Below, piece by piece: positions 9,743 to 17,897 of a DNA stretch of 64,000 bases. A program made the translations under genes and the position numbers. Within the stretch, counting starts at the first letter, position 1; the number at the start of each line of letters is the position of its first letter. The notes under the pieces are model-generated. The model was not told the origin of the DNA, did not search any database, and saw nothing but the letters and a program-made list of their open reading frames with translations. Origin of the DNA: Mucilaginibacter daejeonensis. GTDB lineage: Bacteria > Bacteroidota > Bacteroidia > Sphingobacteriales > Sphingobacteriaceae. The stretch spans positions 3,410,001-3,474,000 of the forward strand of contig NZ_CP086068.1 of NCBI RefSeq assembly GCF_020783335.1, written 5' to 3'.

Positions 9743-10066
9743 ATGTTCACCGTAAACAATATCATTATCGCTTTTTTTGGTACCGGTTTAGCGGCTATCG
9801 TTCTCATCACATTCATCATGAGCCGTCAAACCACCAAGGTGCGGAGCTTTATGAAACATAACAAGAATGTTACACCACTGTTCCTGCACCGGTCTATACA
9901 GCATAAATTCAACACGATACGTACACGCTTACCTAATACACCAAGCGTTCAGCATGACCACATTAAAGGCCAATTAGAGCATTTAGCCACCCAATTCAGG
10001 AACCAGGCGATCTGCATCCGCACGTACGACAAAGGCTTAGATCATTTGATGAAACAGCTGCGTTAA
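9743..10066 (+). CDS. small single-pass membrane protein, unknown function
   Basis: A 107-residue protein read from the ATG at 9743; the frame is also open from a GTG at 9719. It has one N-terminal hydrophobic helix (about 6-28, IIIAFFGTGLAAIVLITFI), then a basic, His- and Gln-containing cytoplasmic tail of about 75 residues. No family is recognised. It is followed by a terminator-shaped hairpin at 10099-10147. Confidence 0.5.
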   Translation: MFTVNNIIIAFFGTGLAAIVLITFIMSRQTTKVRSFMKHNKNVTPLFLHRSIQHKFNTIRTRLPNTPSVQHDHIKGQLEHLATQFRNQAICIRTYDKGLDHLMKQLR

Positions 10067-10098
10067 TAAACCTATAGTTTAGCGCTTTTAACTATGAG

Positions 10099-10147
10099 AT
10101 GCTTTTTTTGCAAATAATAATTATCATTGCAGAAAAAGCATTTTTTT
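10099..10147 (+). terminator. terminator-like hairpin abutting an HTH start codon
   Basis: The arms at 10099-10113 and 10127-10141 pair over 15 positions with a single G-T wobble, enclose an AT-rich loop, and are followed by an uninterrupted run of seven T. This is the form of an intrinsic terminator for the small gene ending at 10066. The T run ends directly at the ATG at 10148 of the next gene, so the same structure covers the translation start of the HTH regulator. Confidence 0.7.
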
Positions 10148-10507
10148 ATGTCAGATGATGCACTGATCAGGCGCTTAAAGGTCATTGTGAAGGAGCACGG
10201 CGGACAGCTGGGCCTGGCCAAAGCCATTGAAGTTGACCAGGGGTTCATTAGCAAGGTGATTAACCGTAAGCAGGAGATCAGCTACTACCTGATCCGTAAA
10301 CTTTGCTTTCAACTTAAATACTCGCCTGAGTGGATCATTTTGGGCAGCGGCGAAAAAAAGCTTACCAAGAGCGAAGGCCCCAAACTGATCACCGAGATAC
10401 AGATGCTGCGTACCGAGGTAGATATTTTGCATGCCCGTATGCGTGCTTACGAGATGCAACTGAACGAGATACGCCAGCAAATACCCGAGCAGGAACACGT
10501 AGGCTGA
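10148..10507 (+). CDS. helix-turn-helix (XRE-like) regulator with coiled-coil tail
   Basis: A 119-residue protein from the ATG at 10148; an in-frame TTG at 10127 lies inside the upstream hairpin and is less likely. Residues about 5-65 form a Cro/C1-like HTH (GGQLGLAKAIEVDQGFISKV, then RKQEISYYLIRKLCFQLKYS). Residues 75-112 are heptad-like (ITEIQMLRTEVDILHARMRA) and probably form a dimerising coiled coil. The target is unknown. The gene is separated by 49 bases from the nucleoid-protein gene that follows and could share its transcript. Confidence 0.8.
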   Translation: MSDDALIRRLKVIVKEHGGQLGLAKAIEVDQGFISKVINRKQEISYYLIRKLCFQLKYSPEWIILGSGEKKLTKSEGPKLITEIQMLRTEVDILHARMRAYEMQLNEIRQQIPEQEHVG

Positions 10508-10556
10508 CCTTAAGCCCCGCACGGGCCGATATAAATGTTTAATTTCGCCCCGAATT

Positions 10557-11612
10557 ATGATCACTTCATTCGAGGCATCACTGCAACACATTTCTGTACA
10601 TCACGTAGGTAACCCGCTTCAGGACGAGCGCTACGTACTTTCTGACGCTCCGCTTGAGCTTAAGGACGAGGTGATCCCACGCTTACTGCTCCAATACTTC
10701 CTTACCCCTTTCGAGAAGACCAACGAAGTGTATCACCTGATGCACCCTGGCGATGACCTGCACCTGAACGAGATATTTCATTACTGCACTGAGATATTTG
10801 AGGATAAGGACCGCTTTCATGAGTTATCGCAGCAGATCAGCAAGCATTTATACAATGTGTCCAGCCACCCCAAGATCAAGAGCGGCGAGGTTTATATCGG
10901 CTTCTTTTCGGGCGTACAGTTGGAAGGCGAATTGCTGAACGCTGTGGGCATATTCAAATCAGAGACCAAGGAGACCTTCTTAAAAGTGTACCCGCAGGAT
11001 GGTGGCTTTGGGCTCGATTACGAGGAGAACGCCATCAACATCAATAAGCTGGATAAAGGCGCCCTGATCTTTAATACTCAAAAGGATGAAGGTTACAAGG
11101 TGGTAGTGATCGACAAGACCAACGGCAGCAATGAGGCCGTTTACTGGAAGGACGAATTCCTGAAGTTGAAGATCCGCAACGACAACTTTAACCAGACCAA
11201 TAACGCCCTGCACATTTACAAGAACTTTGTGACCCAAAAGCTTGACGATGAATTTGACATGAGCAAGGCCGACAAGATAGACCTGCTGAACCGCAGCATG
11301 AAGTACTTTAAAGAAAAGGATACCTTTGAGATAGACGAGTTTGCGGGCGAGGTGCTGGGTAACGATCAGGCCATCGAATCGTTCAAGACCTATAAGAGCC
11401 AGTACGAGGAAGAATTTGACACACACATCCCCGACAGCTTCGACATATCAGACAATGCCGTAAAAAAGCAGGCCCGCGTATATAAAAGCGTATTGAAGCT
11501 GGACAAGAACTTCCATATCTACATTCACGGCAACAAGGACCTGATCGAAAAGGGTTTTGACGATGGCAAGGCCATGAACTACTACAAAGTATATTTTAAA
11601 GAAGAACAATAA
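10557..11612 (+). CDS. nucleoid-associated protein, NdpA/YejK family
   Basis: A 351-residue protein matching the 37-kDa nucleoid-associated family (PF04245) in length and pattern: an N-terminal region beginning ITSFEASLQHISVHHVGN, a central YIGFFSGVQLEGELLNAVGIFKSE-type core, and a C-terminal FHIYIHGNKDLIEKGFDD segment. E. coli YejK binds DNA and topoisomerase IV; in Bacteroidota the role is less clear. It is acidic and Lys-rich, and follows the HTH gene by 49 bases. Confidence 0.85.
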   Translation: MITSFEASLQHISVHHVGNPLQDERYVLSDAPLELKDEVIPRLLLQYFLTPFEKTNEVYHLMHPGDDLHLNEIFHYCTEIFEDKDRFHELSQQISKHLYNVSSHPKIKSGEVYIGFFSGVQLEGELLNAVGIFKSETKETFLKVYPQDGGFGLDYEENAININKLDKGALIFNTQKDEGYKVVVIDKTNGSNEAVYWKDEFLKLKIRNDNFNQTNNALHIYKNFVTQKLDDEFDMSKADKIDLLNRSMKYFKEKDTFEIDEFAGEVLGNDQAIESFKTYKSQYEEEFDTHIPDSFDISDNAVKKQARVYKSVLKLDKNFHIYIHGNKDLIEKGFDDGKAMNYYKVYFKEEQ

Positions 11613-11646
11613 CCATAACTCAATTACTGACCGAAATACACCTATC

Positions 11647-12255
11647 ATGAACAAGCGCATTGTACTATTATCTATTACCCTGATCACCATGACCGTAAGC
11701 CTGCAAGCCCAAACTATGAAATGGCTCAATGAGCCCAAAAAATGGAGCGACAAATACCGGGTACTGAACATGACCGTTGACCCGGGCACCGATTACTGGC
11801 AGGTGACCCACTATGGCTTTATCAGGGACTCAGGTCCATTTTACTACCAGGAGGTAGAAGGCAACTTTGAGGCCAGCGTAAAAGTGACCGGCAACTATAA
11901 TGAACTGTTCCACCAGGCAGGTTTGATGGTACGCATTAACGATAAGAACTGGATCAAGACCGGTATAGAATACGTGGACGGCGTACAGAACGTAAGCGCC
12001 GTAGTGACCCGCGACTACTCGGATTGGTCAGTAGTGCCCCGCACCGATAGCCCGCGCTCTATATGGCTTAAACTGCTCCGCAAAGGCGACTATGTGCAGA
12101 TCGAATATTCCTTTGACGGCAGTAAGTACAAAATGTTGAGGCTGGCCTACTTCCCTACCAAAAGCAAGGTACAGATCGGCATGGTAGCCGCCGCCCCGGG
12201 CAAAAAGAGCTTCCCGGTGGTGTTCGAGAACTTTGTGGTGAAGGCGATCAAGTGA
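11647..12255 (+). CDS. secreted DUF1349 protein (concanavalin A-like fold)
   Basis: A 202-residue protein with a signal peptide ending SLQAQ (about residue 21). The rest matches DUF1349: a beta-sandwich with motifs FYYQEVEGNFEASVKVTG, HQAGLMVRINDKNWIKTG and YVDGVQNVSAVVTRDYSDWS. Such proteins resemble carbohydrate-binding or lectin-like folds, but no activity is established. It follows the NdpA gene by 34 bases and converges with the HEAT-like gene 20 bases downstream. Confidence 0.85.
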   Translation: MNKRIVLLSITLITMTVSLQAQTMKWLNEPKKWSDKYRVLNMTVDPGTDYWQVTHYGFIRDSGPFYYQEVEGNFEASVKVTGNYNELFHQAGLMVRINDKNWIKTGIEYVDGVQNVSAVVTRDYSDWSVVPRTDSPRSIWLKLLRKGDYVQIEYSFDGSKYKMLRLAYFPTKSKVQIGMVAAAPGKKSFPVVFENFVVKAIK

Positions 12256-12275
12256 TCAATACCATCTTCAGGGTA

Positions 12276-13238
12276 TTAAATAGACTTGACCAACTCTGTC
12301 AACGCACCTTTGACGGTTGGAAAATGGGTGCAAACACGTGGGTCCATGATGTTACCACCGAACCCATTTTCCTCCTCTGACGCTGTAGTGGCGATCTTGA
12401 TAAGCCGGGGTTTGAGTTCAATTGGGGTATATGACCTCAGTGTCCAGATCGCTATTACCTTAACAAAGTCGTTGACCTCTTTTGCAGTTAACAGCTCCAT
12501 CAGAGCTTCCTTACTTTTCTGAGTATTGTAATTGGTCAGTGCGCGAACTGCTGATACCTGTGCATGAAAATTTTGCTTGTCACTCAAAAACTTCAATACC
12601 TGATCAGCATGACCTTTCAATTGCAGGTGGTATACACATTCCAACGCTACATGCTGGTTAAAAAAAGTATTTAATTCCTTAGGCTGTAAGCCAGCGGGCT
12701 TCATAATCAGATATTTATTGACGTAACTTTCAATTGCACTGGTGTCATAAGGCTTTTGGTGATAGTGACTGAAAATAGCCCCCATAGTGAGTTCGAACGG
12801 GGCGATATCCACACGTGCCTGATGGTAACTATGGCGATAAGTAGCGGCTACCTTTCCATTCTTTATCCACGCATATCCGGTAGTTGGAGTTGCAATGGCG
12901 TATCCGCCCGTACCATTTTCTTTTAAAAGAAAATAACAACTATCGATGCCTTTGAAATGATACTCAGGGCCATCGCCGCCTGATCGGCTGCACAAATGCA
13001 GATCGTAAAAACCGCTGAGTATGACGCGACCTTGAATCGCCTGGCCAGCAACGGTCTTTAAGACCAAGATCTTTAATTGACCTTTGTCGGTGCCGGCAGT
13101 ATCTACCTTGGCCAATACAAAGCTATTAGCCTGCTTGATGACCTTATCCATCCAAGGCTCATCCCAAGTGGTCGCGAAAGCCTTGCTACACATGACCGAG
13201 AAGACCAATAAACAAAGAAGTGATATCGAATAGCGCAT
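12276..13238 (-). CDS. secreted protein with C-terminal HEAT-like repeats, unknown function
   Basis: A 320-residue protein with a signal peptide (about 1-22, KAFA). The N-terminal half is a beta-rich region with several Cys (SRSGGDGPEYHFKGIDSCYF). The C-terminal half (about 180-320) consists of paired helices (FHAQVSAVRALTNYNTQKSK, DFVKVIAIWTLRSYTP) typical of HEAT/ARM repeats, a protein-protein interaction scaffold. No enzyme motif is seen and no family is recognised. Confidence 0.65.
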   Translation of the reverse strand: MRYSISLLCLLVFSVMCSKAFATTWDEPWMDKVIKQANSFVLAKVDTAGTDKGQLKILVLKTVAGQAIQGRVILSGFYDLHLCSRSGGDGPEYHFKGIDSCYFLLKENGTGGYAIATPTTGYAWIKNGKVAATYRHSYHQARVDIAPFELTMGAIFSHYHQKPYDTSAIESYVNKYLIMKPAGLQPKELNTFFNQHVALECVYHLQLKGHADQVLKFLSDKQNFHAQVSAVRALTNYNTQKSKEALMELLTAKEVNDFVKVIAIWTLRSYTPIELKPRLIKIATTASEEENGFGGNIMDPRVCTHFPTVKGALTELVKSI

Positions 13239-13673
13239 AGGTTAAGATTTTTATTGTTAAATATAATGGGAATATTTGACCTGCGTATACCGTGGCCATC
13301 GATCATATATCAACATCGTTCACGAGATGCCAGTTCGCCATTTGCCAATTCGTGCTTTAGTTATCCTCTAAATGCTTTTAACAATATTAAGTGATATAAG
13401 CACGGTGCTGAACGCTGTTTCGACAACCTTAGTGTACCGAAATAGTGTTACAGCCTGTAACAGAATTCCCCAACTTTCCCCACTTTTGAGCTTTGCAAAA
13501 TTCGTAAAAACCCAACTTTTTCCAGAAAAAGCATACAAAAAGTGAGAATGTAACACCAAATGTAACACTTAACACGCCAAATGTAACACCGCATTGGTGT
13601 ACCAACTTGTCGCAAAAACGCCCACTTGTGCCGGTTCACGACATGCGATCACGAAATTGGCAATGATGTAAAG
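13239..13673. other. 435-base stretch without a convincing gene
   Basis: It lies 5' of the HEAT-like gene and 3' of the TIGR02757 gene. Short frames exist, but their products are rich in Cys, Tyr and Leu without recognisable features. The stretch holds a perfect inverted TGTTACA/TGTAACA pair (13446-13462) and three TGTAACAC boxes starting at 13549, 13561 and 13582, arranged like those at 58884-59038. Confidence 0.6.
13446..13570 (+). repeat. TGTAACAC-box element, copy 1
   Basis: An inverted pair TGTTACA-gcc-TGTAACA (13446-13462) is followed by CTTTTGAGC, an AAAACCCAA stretch, GAAAAAG, AAAAGTGA, and then two TGTAACAC boxes 12 bases apart (13549 and 13561) with a third at 13582. The same order of short blocks occurs at 58884-59038 in the same orientation, so the two look like diverged copies of one non-coding element. 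Function unknown. Confidence 0.45.
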
Positions 13674-14531
13674 TTACAAGGACACGAGGATCTGGTCGGG
13701 TCCCCAGCGCTCCTCTATGCCCAGCCCGAAAAGGGCAAAGTCATATTTTACGGGGTCGGCCGGGTCAAGGTCGCGCAGGTGTTGGGTTAATTCGAGGGCG
13801 GTTTGCCAGTCGGTCTGTTTGCGGGTAATGAGCTTTAAACGCCTTGCCACGCGGTCCACATGCAGGTCGCACGGGCATACCAGGTCGGCCATGCTGATGC
13901 GATCCCAAATGCCGAGGTCTACCCCTGCATCATCCTTACGCACCATCCACCTCAAGAACATATTTAACCGCTTACACGTCGACTTTTGCGACGGCGACGA
14001 CACATGCTTTTTGGTACGGTGCGGGTGATCAGGCAGCGAAAAAAAGTATTGGCGGAAATGGTTCAAAGAAGATTCGATGCTCACCCCCCCGCCCCCTGAA
14101 GGGGGATTATAAATAGTACGCACTTCCTCCTTCCCGGCTTGCTCCCCCTTCAGGGGGCTGGGGGGCAAAAAGGCATCCTCCAAACTATCAAAACGCTCAT
14201 AGTGGTGCCTAAATAAGGAGATGAAGTACAGTGTATCGATATCATTAAAAGTGCGGTGCTTAAAGGCCAGTAACTTTTTAAGGTCGGGCTCCTGATGGTT
14301 GATCACGAAGTCGTATGGGGCGCCATCCATTAGGGTGATCAACTCGCGGCATTTTTTAATAATGGTGACGCGCTGGCCCCAGGCCAGAGTGGCCGCCCAA
14401 AAGCCCATGATCTCGATATCCTGCTTTAGCTTAAACTGATGCGGTATAACGATGGGATCGTTCTGGATGAACTCCGGCCGGTTATACTGCGCTACCTTGG
14501 CATCTAAAAAAGCTTTAAGATCAACGATCAT
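13674..14531 (-). CDS. TIGR02757 (DUF2400) family protein with an inserted repeat
   Basis: A 285-residue protein matching the TIGR02757 family, common in Bacteroidota and of unknown function. Typical segments are EIMGFWAATLAWGQRVTI, LITLMDGAPYDFV, FLRWMVRKDDAGVDLGIW, and the C-terminal CPCDLHVDRVARRL and DPVKYDFALFGLGI. Residues about 122-151 do not belong to the family: they are encoded by a GC-rich palindromic repeat (14084-14166) that leaves the frame open. The gene should still give a full-length product with an extra surface loop. It ends next to the gene-poor stretch and starts 10 bases from the next minus-strand gene. Confidence 0.88.
   Translation of the reverse strand: MIVDLKAFLDAKVAQYNRPEFIQNDPIVIPHQFKLKQDIEIMGFWAATLAWGQRVTIIKKCRELITLMDGAPYDFVINHQEPDLKKLLAFKHRTFNDIDTLYFISLFRHHYERFDSLEDAFLPPSPLKGEQAGKEEVRTIYNPPSGGGGVSIESSLNHFRQYFFSLPDHPHRTKKHVSSPSQKSTCKRLNMFLRWMVRKDDAGVDLGIWDRISMADLVCPCDLHVDRVARRLKLITRKQTDWQTALELTQHLRDLDPADPVKYDFALFGLGIEERWGPDQILVSL
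14084..14166. repeat. palindromic repeat inserted in frame in a coding sequence
   Basis: Two inverted copies of a roughly 24-base GC-rich unit (left 14084-14106, right 14143-14166) each contain a self-complementary CCCCCTGAAGGGGG-type core and are separated by 36 bases. Together they can form a long hairpin, the layout of a small non-autonomous mobile element. It interrupts the TIGR02757 gene without a stop codon or frameshift. Confidence 0.75.
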
Positions 14532-14541
14532 GGGTGCAGGA

Positions 14542-15087
14542 TCAGTTATTATTCTCGCTCACGCTCATCTCCGTAATGCGGCCGTTAGCATCGCAGCTTA
14601 TCGTTACGAACGCATCCGTCACGACCTTACCTACCGCGATACCCATTACAAGATGCCGCTGAACTTTGGCGTCTGCCAAGCCTGCTTTATAGGAGACCGG
14701 GAATTGAGTCCTGAGCACTTTACTGTCGTCTCCAACGCGGTAGCTATGCTTGCCCAACACCAATTGGTAAGCCTTGCCCGTAATGGTCAGATCTTGCACA
14801 TGGTCATCATGAAAGTAGGCTTTAAGTCCATCATAGCGATACTTGTAACTATAACCACCGAGCACCTCATCGGCCTGCTTAACGACCTTGGCCTTACCGA
14901 ACGCTTGTTGCAAACGAGCAGCAGTGCTCAGGTTGAAAGTTTTGCCCTGCGCATTTTTGACACTGATCTGCTTGTACTGGATCATGTCCATACCAAGCTT
15001 TACGCCAGCCTGAGCGAATGCTTTAGTGCAACCGATAACAAGCAAAAACAGAACGGTCAGATACTTTATGTTCTTCACGCAGGGCAC
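14542..15087 (-). CDS. secreted hypothetical protein
   Basis: A 181-residue protein that needs a GTG start at 15087 to include its signal peptide (NIKYLTVLFLLVIGCTKAFAQ). The mature part is mixed alpha/beta with a repeated phrase (GLKAYFHDDHVQDLTITG, then VTDAFVTISCDANGRITEMS) but no recognised domain. It starts 7 bases after the stop of the upstream transsulfuration gene and ends 10 bases before the TIGR02757 start, so these genes probably share a transcript. Confidence 0.6.
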   Translation of the reverse strand: MPCVKNIKYLTVLFLLVIGCTKAFAQAGVKLGMDMIQYKQISVKNAQGKTFNLSTAARLQQAFGKAKVVKQADEVLGGYSYKYRYDGLKAYFHDDHVQDLTITGKAYQLVLGKHSYRVGDDSKVLRTQFPVSYKAGLADAKVQRHLVMGIAVGKVVTDAFVTISCDANGRITEMSVSENNN

Positions 15088-15094
15088 TGATATG

Positions 15095-16234
15095 TTAGCT
15101 TAAAGCGTTCTTCAGGTCTTCCAGCAGATCCTCAATATCCTCCACCCCTACGCTAATGCGCAACAAGTTGTCTACCACACCAACTTTCTCCCGAACCTCT
15201 TTAGGTATCGATCCGTGGGTCATAGTGGCCGGGTGATTGATCAATGATTCAACGCCGCCTAATGATTCGGCCAGGGTAAACACTTTAAAGTTAGAGGCGA
15301 TGCGGAAGGTCTCCTCTAAACCGGCATCTTTCAGCACGATAGAGATCATACCGCCAAAATCGCGCATTTGCTTTTTGGCAACCTCGTGGTTAGGGTGATC
15401 GGTGAAGCCGGGCCAGTATATCTTCTCTACCTTAGCGTGATCTTTCAGGAACTCGGCCACCGCACGGCCATTCTCGCAATGCGCTTTCATGCGCAGGTGC
15501 AAGGTCTTGATACCGCGTAGGGCTAAAAAGCTATCCATTGGTCCCGGAGTGGCACCACAGGCGTTGTATATGAACCAAAGTCGCTTATAAAGGTCCTCGT
15601 CGTTCATCATCAGTGCGCCCATCACCAAATCTGAGTGACCACCTATGTACTTGGTCACCGAGTGCATCACGATATCGGCACCCAGGTCCATTGGGTTCTG
15701 CAGGTAAGGTGAAGCAAAGGTATTATCCACCACCAACGTTAGGTCATGCGCTTTAGTGATCTTGGCTACCGCCTCAATATCCACTACCTGCATAGTAGGG
15801 TTGGTAGGGGTTTCGATCCACACCATCCGCGTGTTCTTGTTCAGATAATCCTCAATGATGGTCGGGTCGCTCAGATCAAGGAAATGAAAAGTGATGCCGT
15901 AGTTAGCAAATACCTTGGTGAAGATGCGGTACGAGCCTCCGTAAAGGTCATTACCGGTGATCACCTCATCGCCGGGTTGCAGCAACTTCATCACCGCATC
16001 AGTAGCACCCATACCACTCGAAAAAGCCAGCGCATGGTTAGCGTTCTCCAAGGCAGCCAGACAGTCCTCCAAGGCACGGCGTGTAGGGTTGGTACCGCGC
16101 GAGTACTCATAACCTTTGTTATCGCCCGGCGCGGCCTGCGCATAGGTGGATGTTTGATATATAGGCGTCATTACTGCGCCTGTGGTTGGATCAGGGTGTT
16201 GCCCTGCATGTATCGCTTTGGTACCGAATTTCAT
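15095..16234 (-). CDS. cystathionine gamma-synthase/lyase-type PLP enzyme
   Basis: A 379-residue member of the Cys/Met-metabolism PLP family (PF01053). Visible features are the N-terminal HAGQHPDPTTGAVMTPIYQTSTY, the phosphate-binding FSSGMGATDA, the NTFASPYLQNP stretch, and the Schiff-base lysine in SVTKYIGGHSD (Lys195). The fold type and length fit cystathionine gamma-synthase or gamma-lyase; sequence inspection does not separate the two, so no symbol is given. It would interconvert homoserine esters, cystathionine and cysteine in the cytoplasm. The 85 bases between it and proS hold an extended inverted repeat. Confidence 0.88.
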   Translation of the reverse strand: MKFGTKAIHAGQHPDPTTGAVMTPIYQTSTYAQAAPGDNKGYEYSRGTNPTRRALEDCLAALENANHALAFSSGMGATDAVMKLLQPGDEVITGNDLYGGSYRIFTKVFANYGITFHFLDLSDPTIIEDYLNKNTRMVWIETPTNPTMQVVDIEAVAKITKAHDLTLVVDNTFASPYLQNPMDLGADIVMHSVTKYIGGHSDLVMGALMMNDEDLYKRLWFIYNACGATPGPMDSFLALRGIKTLHLRMKAHCENGRAVAEFLKDHAKVEKIYWPGFTDHPNHEVAKKQMRDFGGMISIVLKDAGLEETFRIASNFKVFTLAESLGGVESLINHPATMTHGSIPKEVREKVGVVDNLLRISVGVEDIEDLLEDLKNALS

Positions 16235-16254
16235 AAGTGTGTGATGTGTGTTAT

Positions 16255-16315
16255 GAGGTCAGAGGGCTGTATTATGCCGAAATTATCTGGCCTCAAAGAT
16301 CAGCCCTCCGTCCTC
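16255..16315 (-). promoter_or_regulatory. extended inverted repeat between proS and the transsulfuration gene
   Basis: GAGGGCTG (16262-16269) pairs with CAGCCCTC (16301-16308), and flanking GAGG (16255-16258) pairs with CCTC (16312-16315), giving a long stem in the transcript between proS and the downstream gene. There is no T run, so it is not a standard terminator, and it does not show the conserved core of a SAM riboswitch. It may be a 3' stabilising structure or a leader element. Confidence 0.35.
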
Positions 16316-16319
16316 AATA

Positions 16320-17792
16320 TTAATATGCTCTCGCGAACAATACTCTTTGTGTTGATGGTTTGCCGGTTAAGATACACTTGCCTTCCTCTTGTTTGTTGTT
16401 GAGCGGGATGCAGCGTATAGTGGCCTTGGTCTCTTCCTTGATGCGTTGTTCGGTCTCTGATGTACCATCCCAATGCGCCGACAGGAAACCTGGCTTTTCA
16501 TCTAATAAACGTTTGAACTCTTCATAATCGTTCACCTCGGTGGTATTTTCTGCCCTGAAGTCGAACGCTTTTTGATAGATGTTCTGTTGAATATCCTCTA
16601 ACAGCTTCTCGATGTGGGCGGCCAAACCTTCCTGGCTAACGGTCTCCTTGGTCTTAGTATCGCGGCGGGCAAGTTCTACGGTACCGTTCTGCATATCGCG
16701 GCTACCGATGGCTATGCGCAGTGGCACACCTTTCAATTCATACTCGGCGAACTTGAAGCCAGGACGCTGGGTATCACGATCGTCAAATTTGATCGAGATA
16801 CCTTTGGCGCGCAGCTCAGCGCTCAGGCCCCTAATGTATGTGCGAATGTTCTCCAATTCTTCATCATGCTTGTAGATCGGCACGGCCACTACTTGTATTG
16901 GAGCCAGCTTTGGTGGCAATACCAAGCCGGCATCATCAGAGTGGGTCATGATCAGTGCGCCCATCAAACGGGTCGATACACCCCATGAGGTAGCCCAAAC
17001 GTGCTCCAACTGACCTTCTTTAGTGGTAAATTTCACATCGAAAGCTTTAGCAAAGTTCTGACCTAAGAAGTGCGAGGTACCTGCCTGCAGAGCTTTACCA
17101 TCCTGCATCAAGGCCTCTATACAATAAGTATCCAAAGCACCGGCGAAACGCTCATTGGCGGTCTTGCGGCCTTTTACTACCGGTACGCTCATCCAGTTCT
17201 CCACGAAATCTGCATAAACCTCCAGCATCTGTTCTGTTTCGGCTACAGCTTCTTCGGCGGTGGCGTGGGCGGTGTGCCCCTCCTGCCATAAAAATTCGCT
17301 GGTGCGTAAAAATAAACGGGTACGCATCTCCCAACGCATCACGTTGGCCCATTGGTTGACCAGGATAGGCAGATCACGGTACGACTGTATCCAACCACGG
17401 TACGTGTTCCAGATGATGGTCTCCGAAGTTGGGCGAATGATCAGCTCTTCTTCTAATTTCGCTTCCTCGTCCACAATGATCTGGCCCTCGCCATCGTTCT
17501 TTAAGCGGTAATGGGTCACCACAGCACACTCCTTGGCAAAACCTTCAACGTGGCTGGCCTCTTTTGAAAAGAAGGATTTGGGTATCAACAGCGGGAAATA
17601 GGCATTACTGTGACCGGTGTCCTTGAACATCTTGTCAAGCTGAGCCTGCATTTTTTCCCAGATCGAGTAGCCGTACGGCTTAATGATCATGCAGCCTCTT
17701 ACCGGTGAATATTCGGCAAGATCAGCTTTTATTACAAGGTCATTAAACCATTGCGAATAATCTTCGTCTTTACTTATGATACCCTTACTCAT
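16320..17792 (-). CDS. proS: prolyl-tRNA synthetase (archaeal/eukaryote-type)
   Basis: A 490-residue class II synthetase. Motif 2 is visible in [24 protein letters not shown], preceded by [11 protein letters not shown], and the catalytic core contains [19 protein letters not shown]. The anticodon-binding domain follows (about 290-390), then a C-terminal zinc-binding-like domain ending in a terminal Tyr (FARAY). This layout, without the editing insertion of the E. coli enzyme, is the type 3 ProS common in Bacteroidota. It charges tRNA-Pro in the cytoplasm. It lies upstream of the transsulfuration gene on the same strand. Confidence 0.96.
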   Translation of the reverse strand: MSKGIISKDEDYSQWFNDLVIKADLAEYSPVRGCMIIKPYGYSIWEKMQAQLDKMFKDTGHSNAYFPLLIPKSFFSKEASHVEGFAKECAVVTHYRLKNDGEGQIIVDEEAKLEEELIIRPTSETIIWNTYRGWIQSYRDLPILVNQWANVMRWEMRTRLFLRTSEFLWQEGHTAHATAEEAVAETEQMLEVYADFVENWMSVPVVKGRKTANERFAGALDTYCIEALMQDGKALQAGTSHFLGQNFAKAFDVKFTTKEGQLEHVWATSWGVSTRLMGALIMTHSDDAGLVLPPKLAPIQVVAVPIYKHDEELENIRTYIRGLSAELRAKGISIKFDDRDTQRPGFKFAEYELKGVPLRIAIGSRDMQNGTVELARRDTKTKETVSQEGLAAHIEKLLEDIQQNIYQKAFDFRAENTTEVNDYEEFKRLLDEKPGFLSAHWDGTSETEQRIKEETKATIRCIPLNNKQEEGKCILTGKPSTQRVLFARAY

Positions 17793-17897
17793 GTGCTATG
17801 TTATGGAATAGAATTTGACTATTGAAATACGTAATATTGCGGCCAAATTTATAAATTTATTATGTTTTCGACTTTAACTTTTAATATACCCCATAAA

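Noticed and set aside
13448..13639. Short minus-strand frames in the stretch upstream of the HEAT-like gene
   Set aside because: Their Cys/Tyr/Ile-rich products arise from reading the repeated TGTAACAC boxes on the opposite strand.
13674..14531. TIGR02757 gene as a pseudogene because of the inserted repeat
   Set aside because: The insertion keeps the reading frame, both halves match the family, and the stop is at the expected place.
16235..16319. SAM riboswitch upstream of the transsulfuration gene
   Set aside because: The 85-base gap is too short and lacks the conserved core; only a simple long hairpin is seen.
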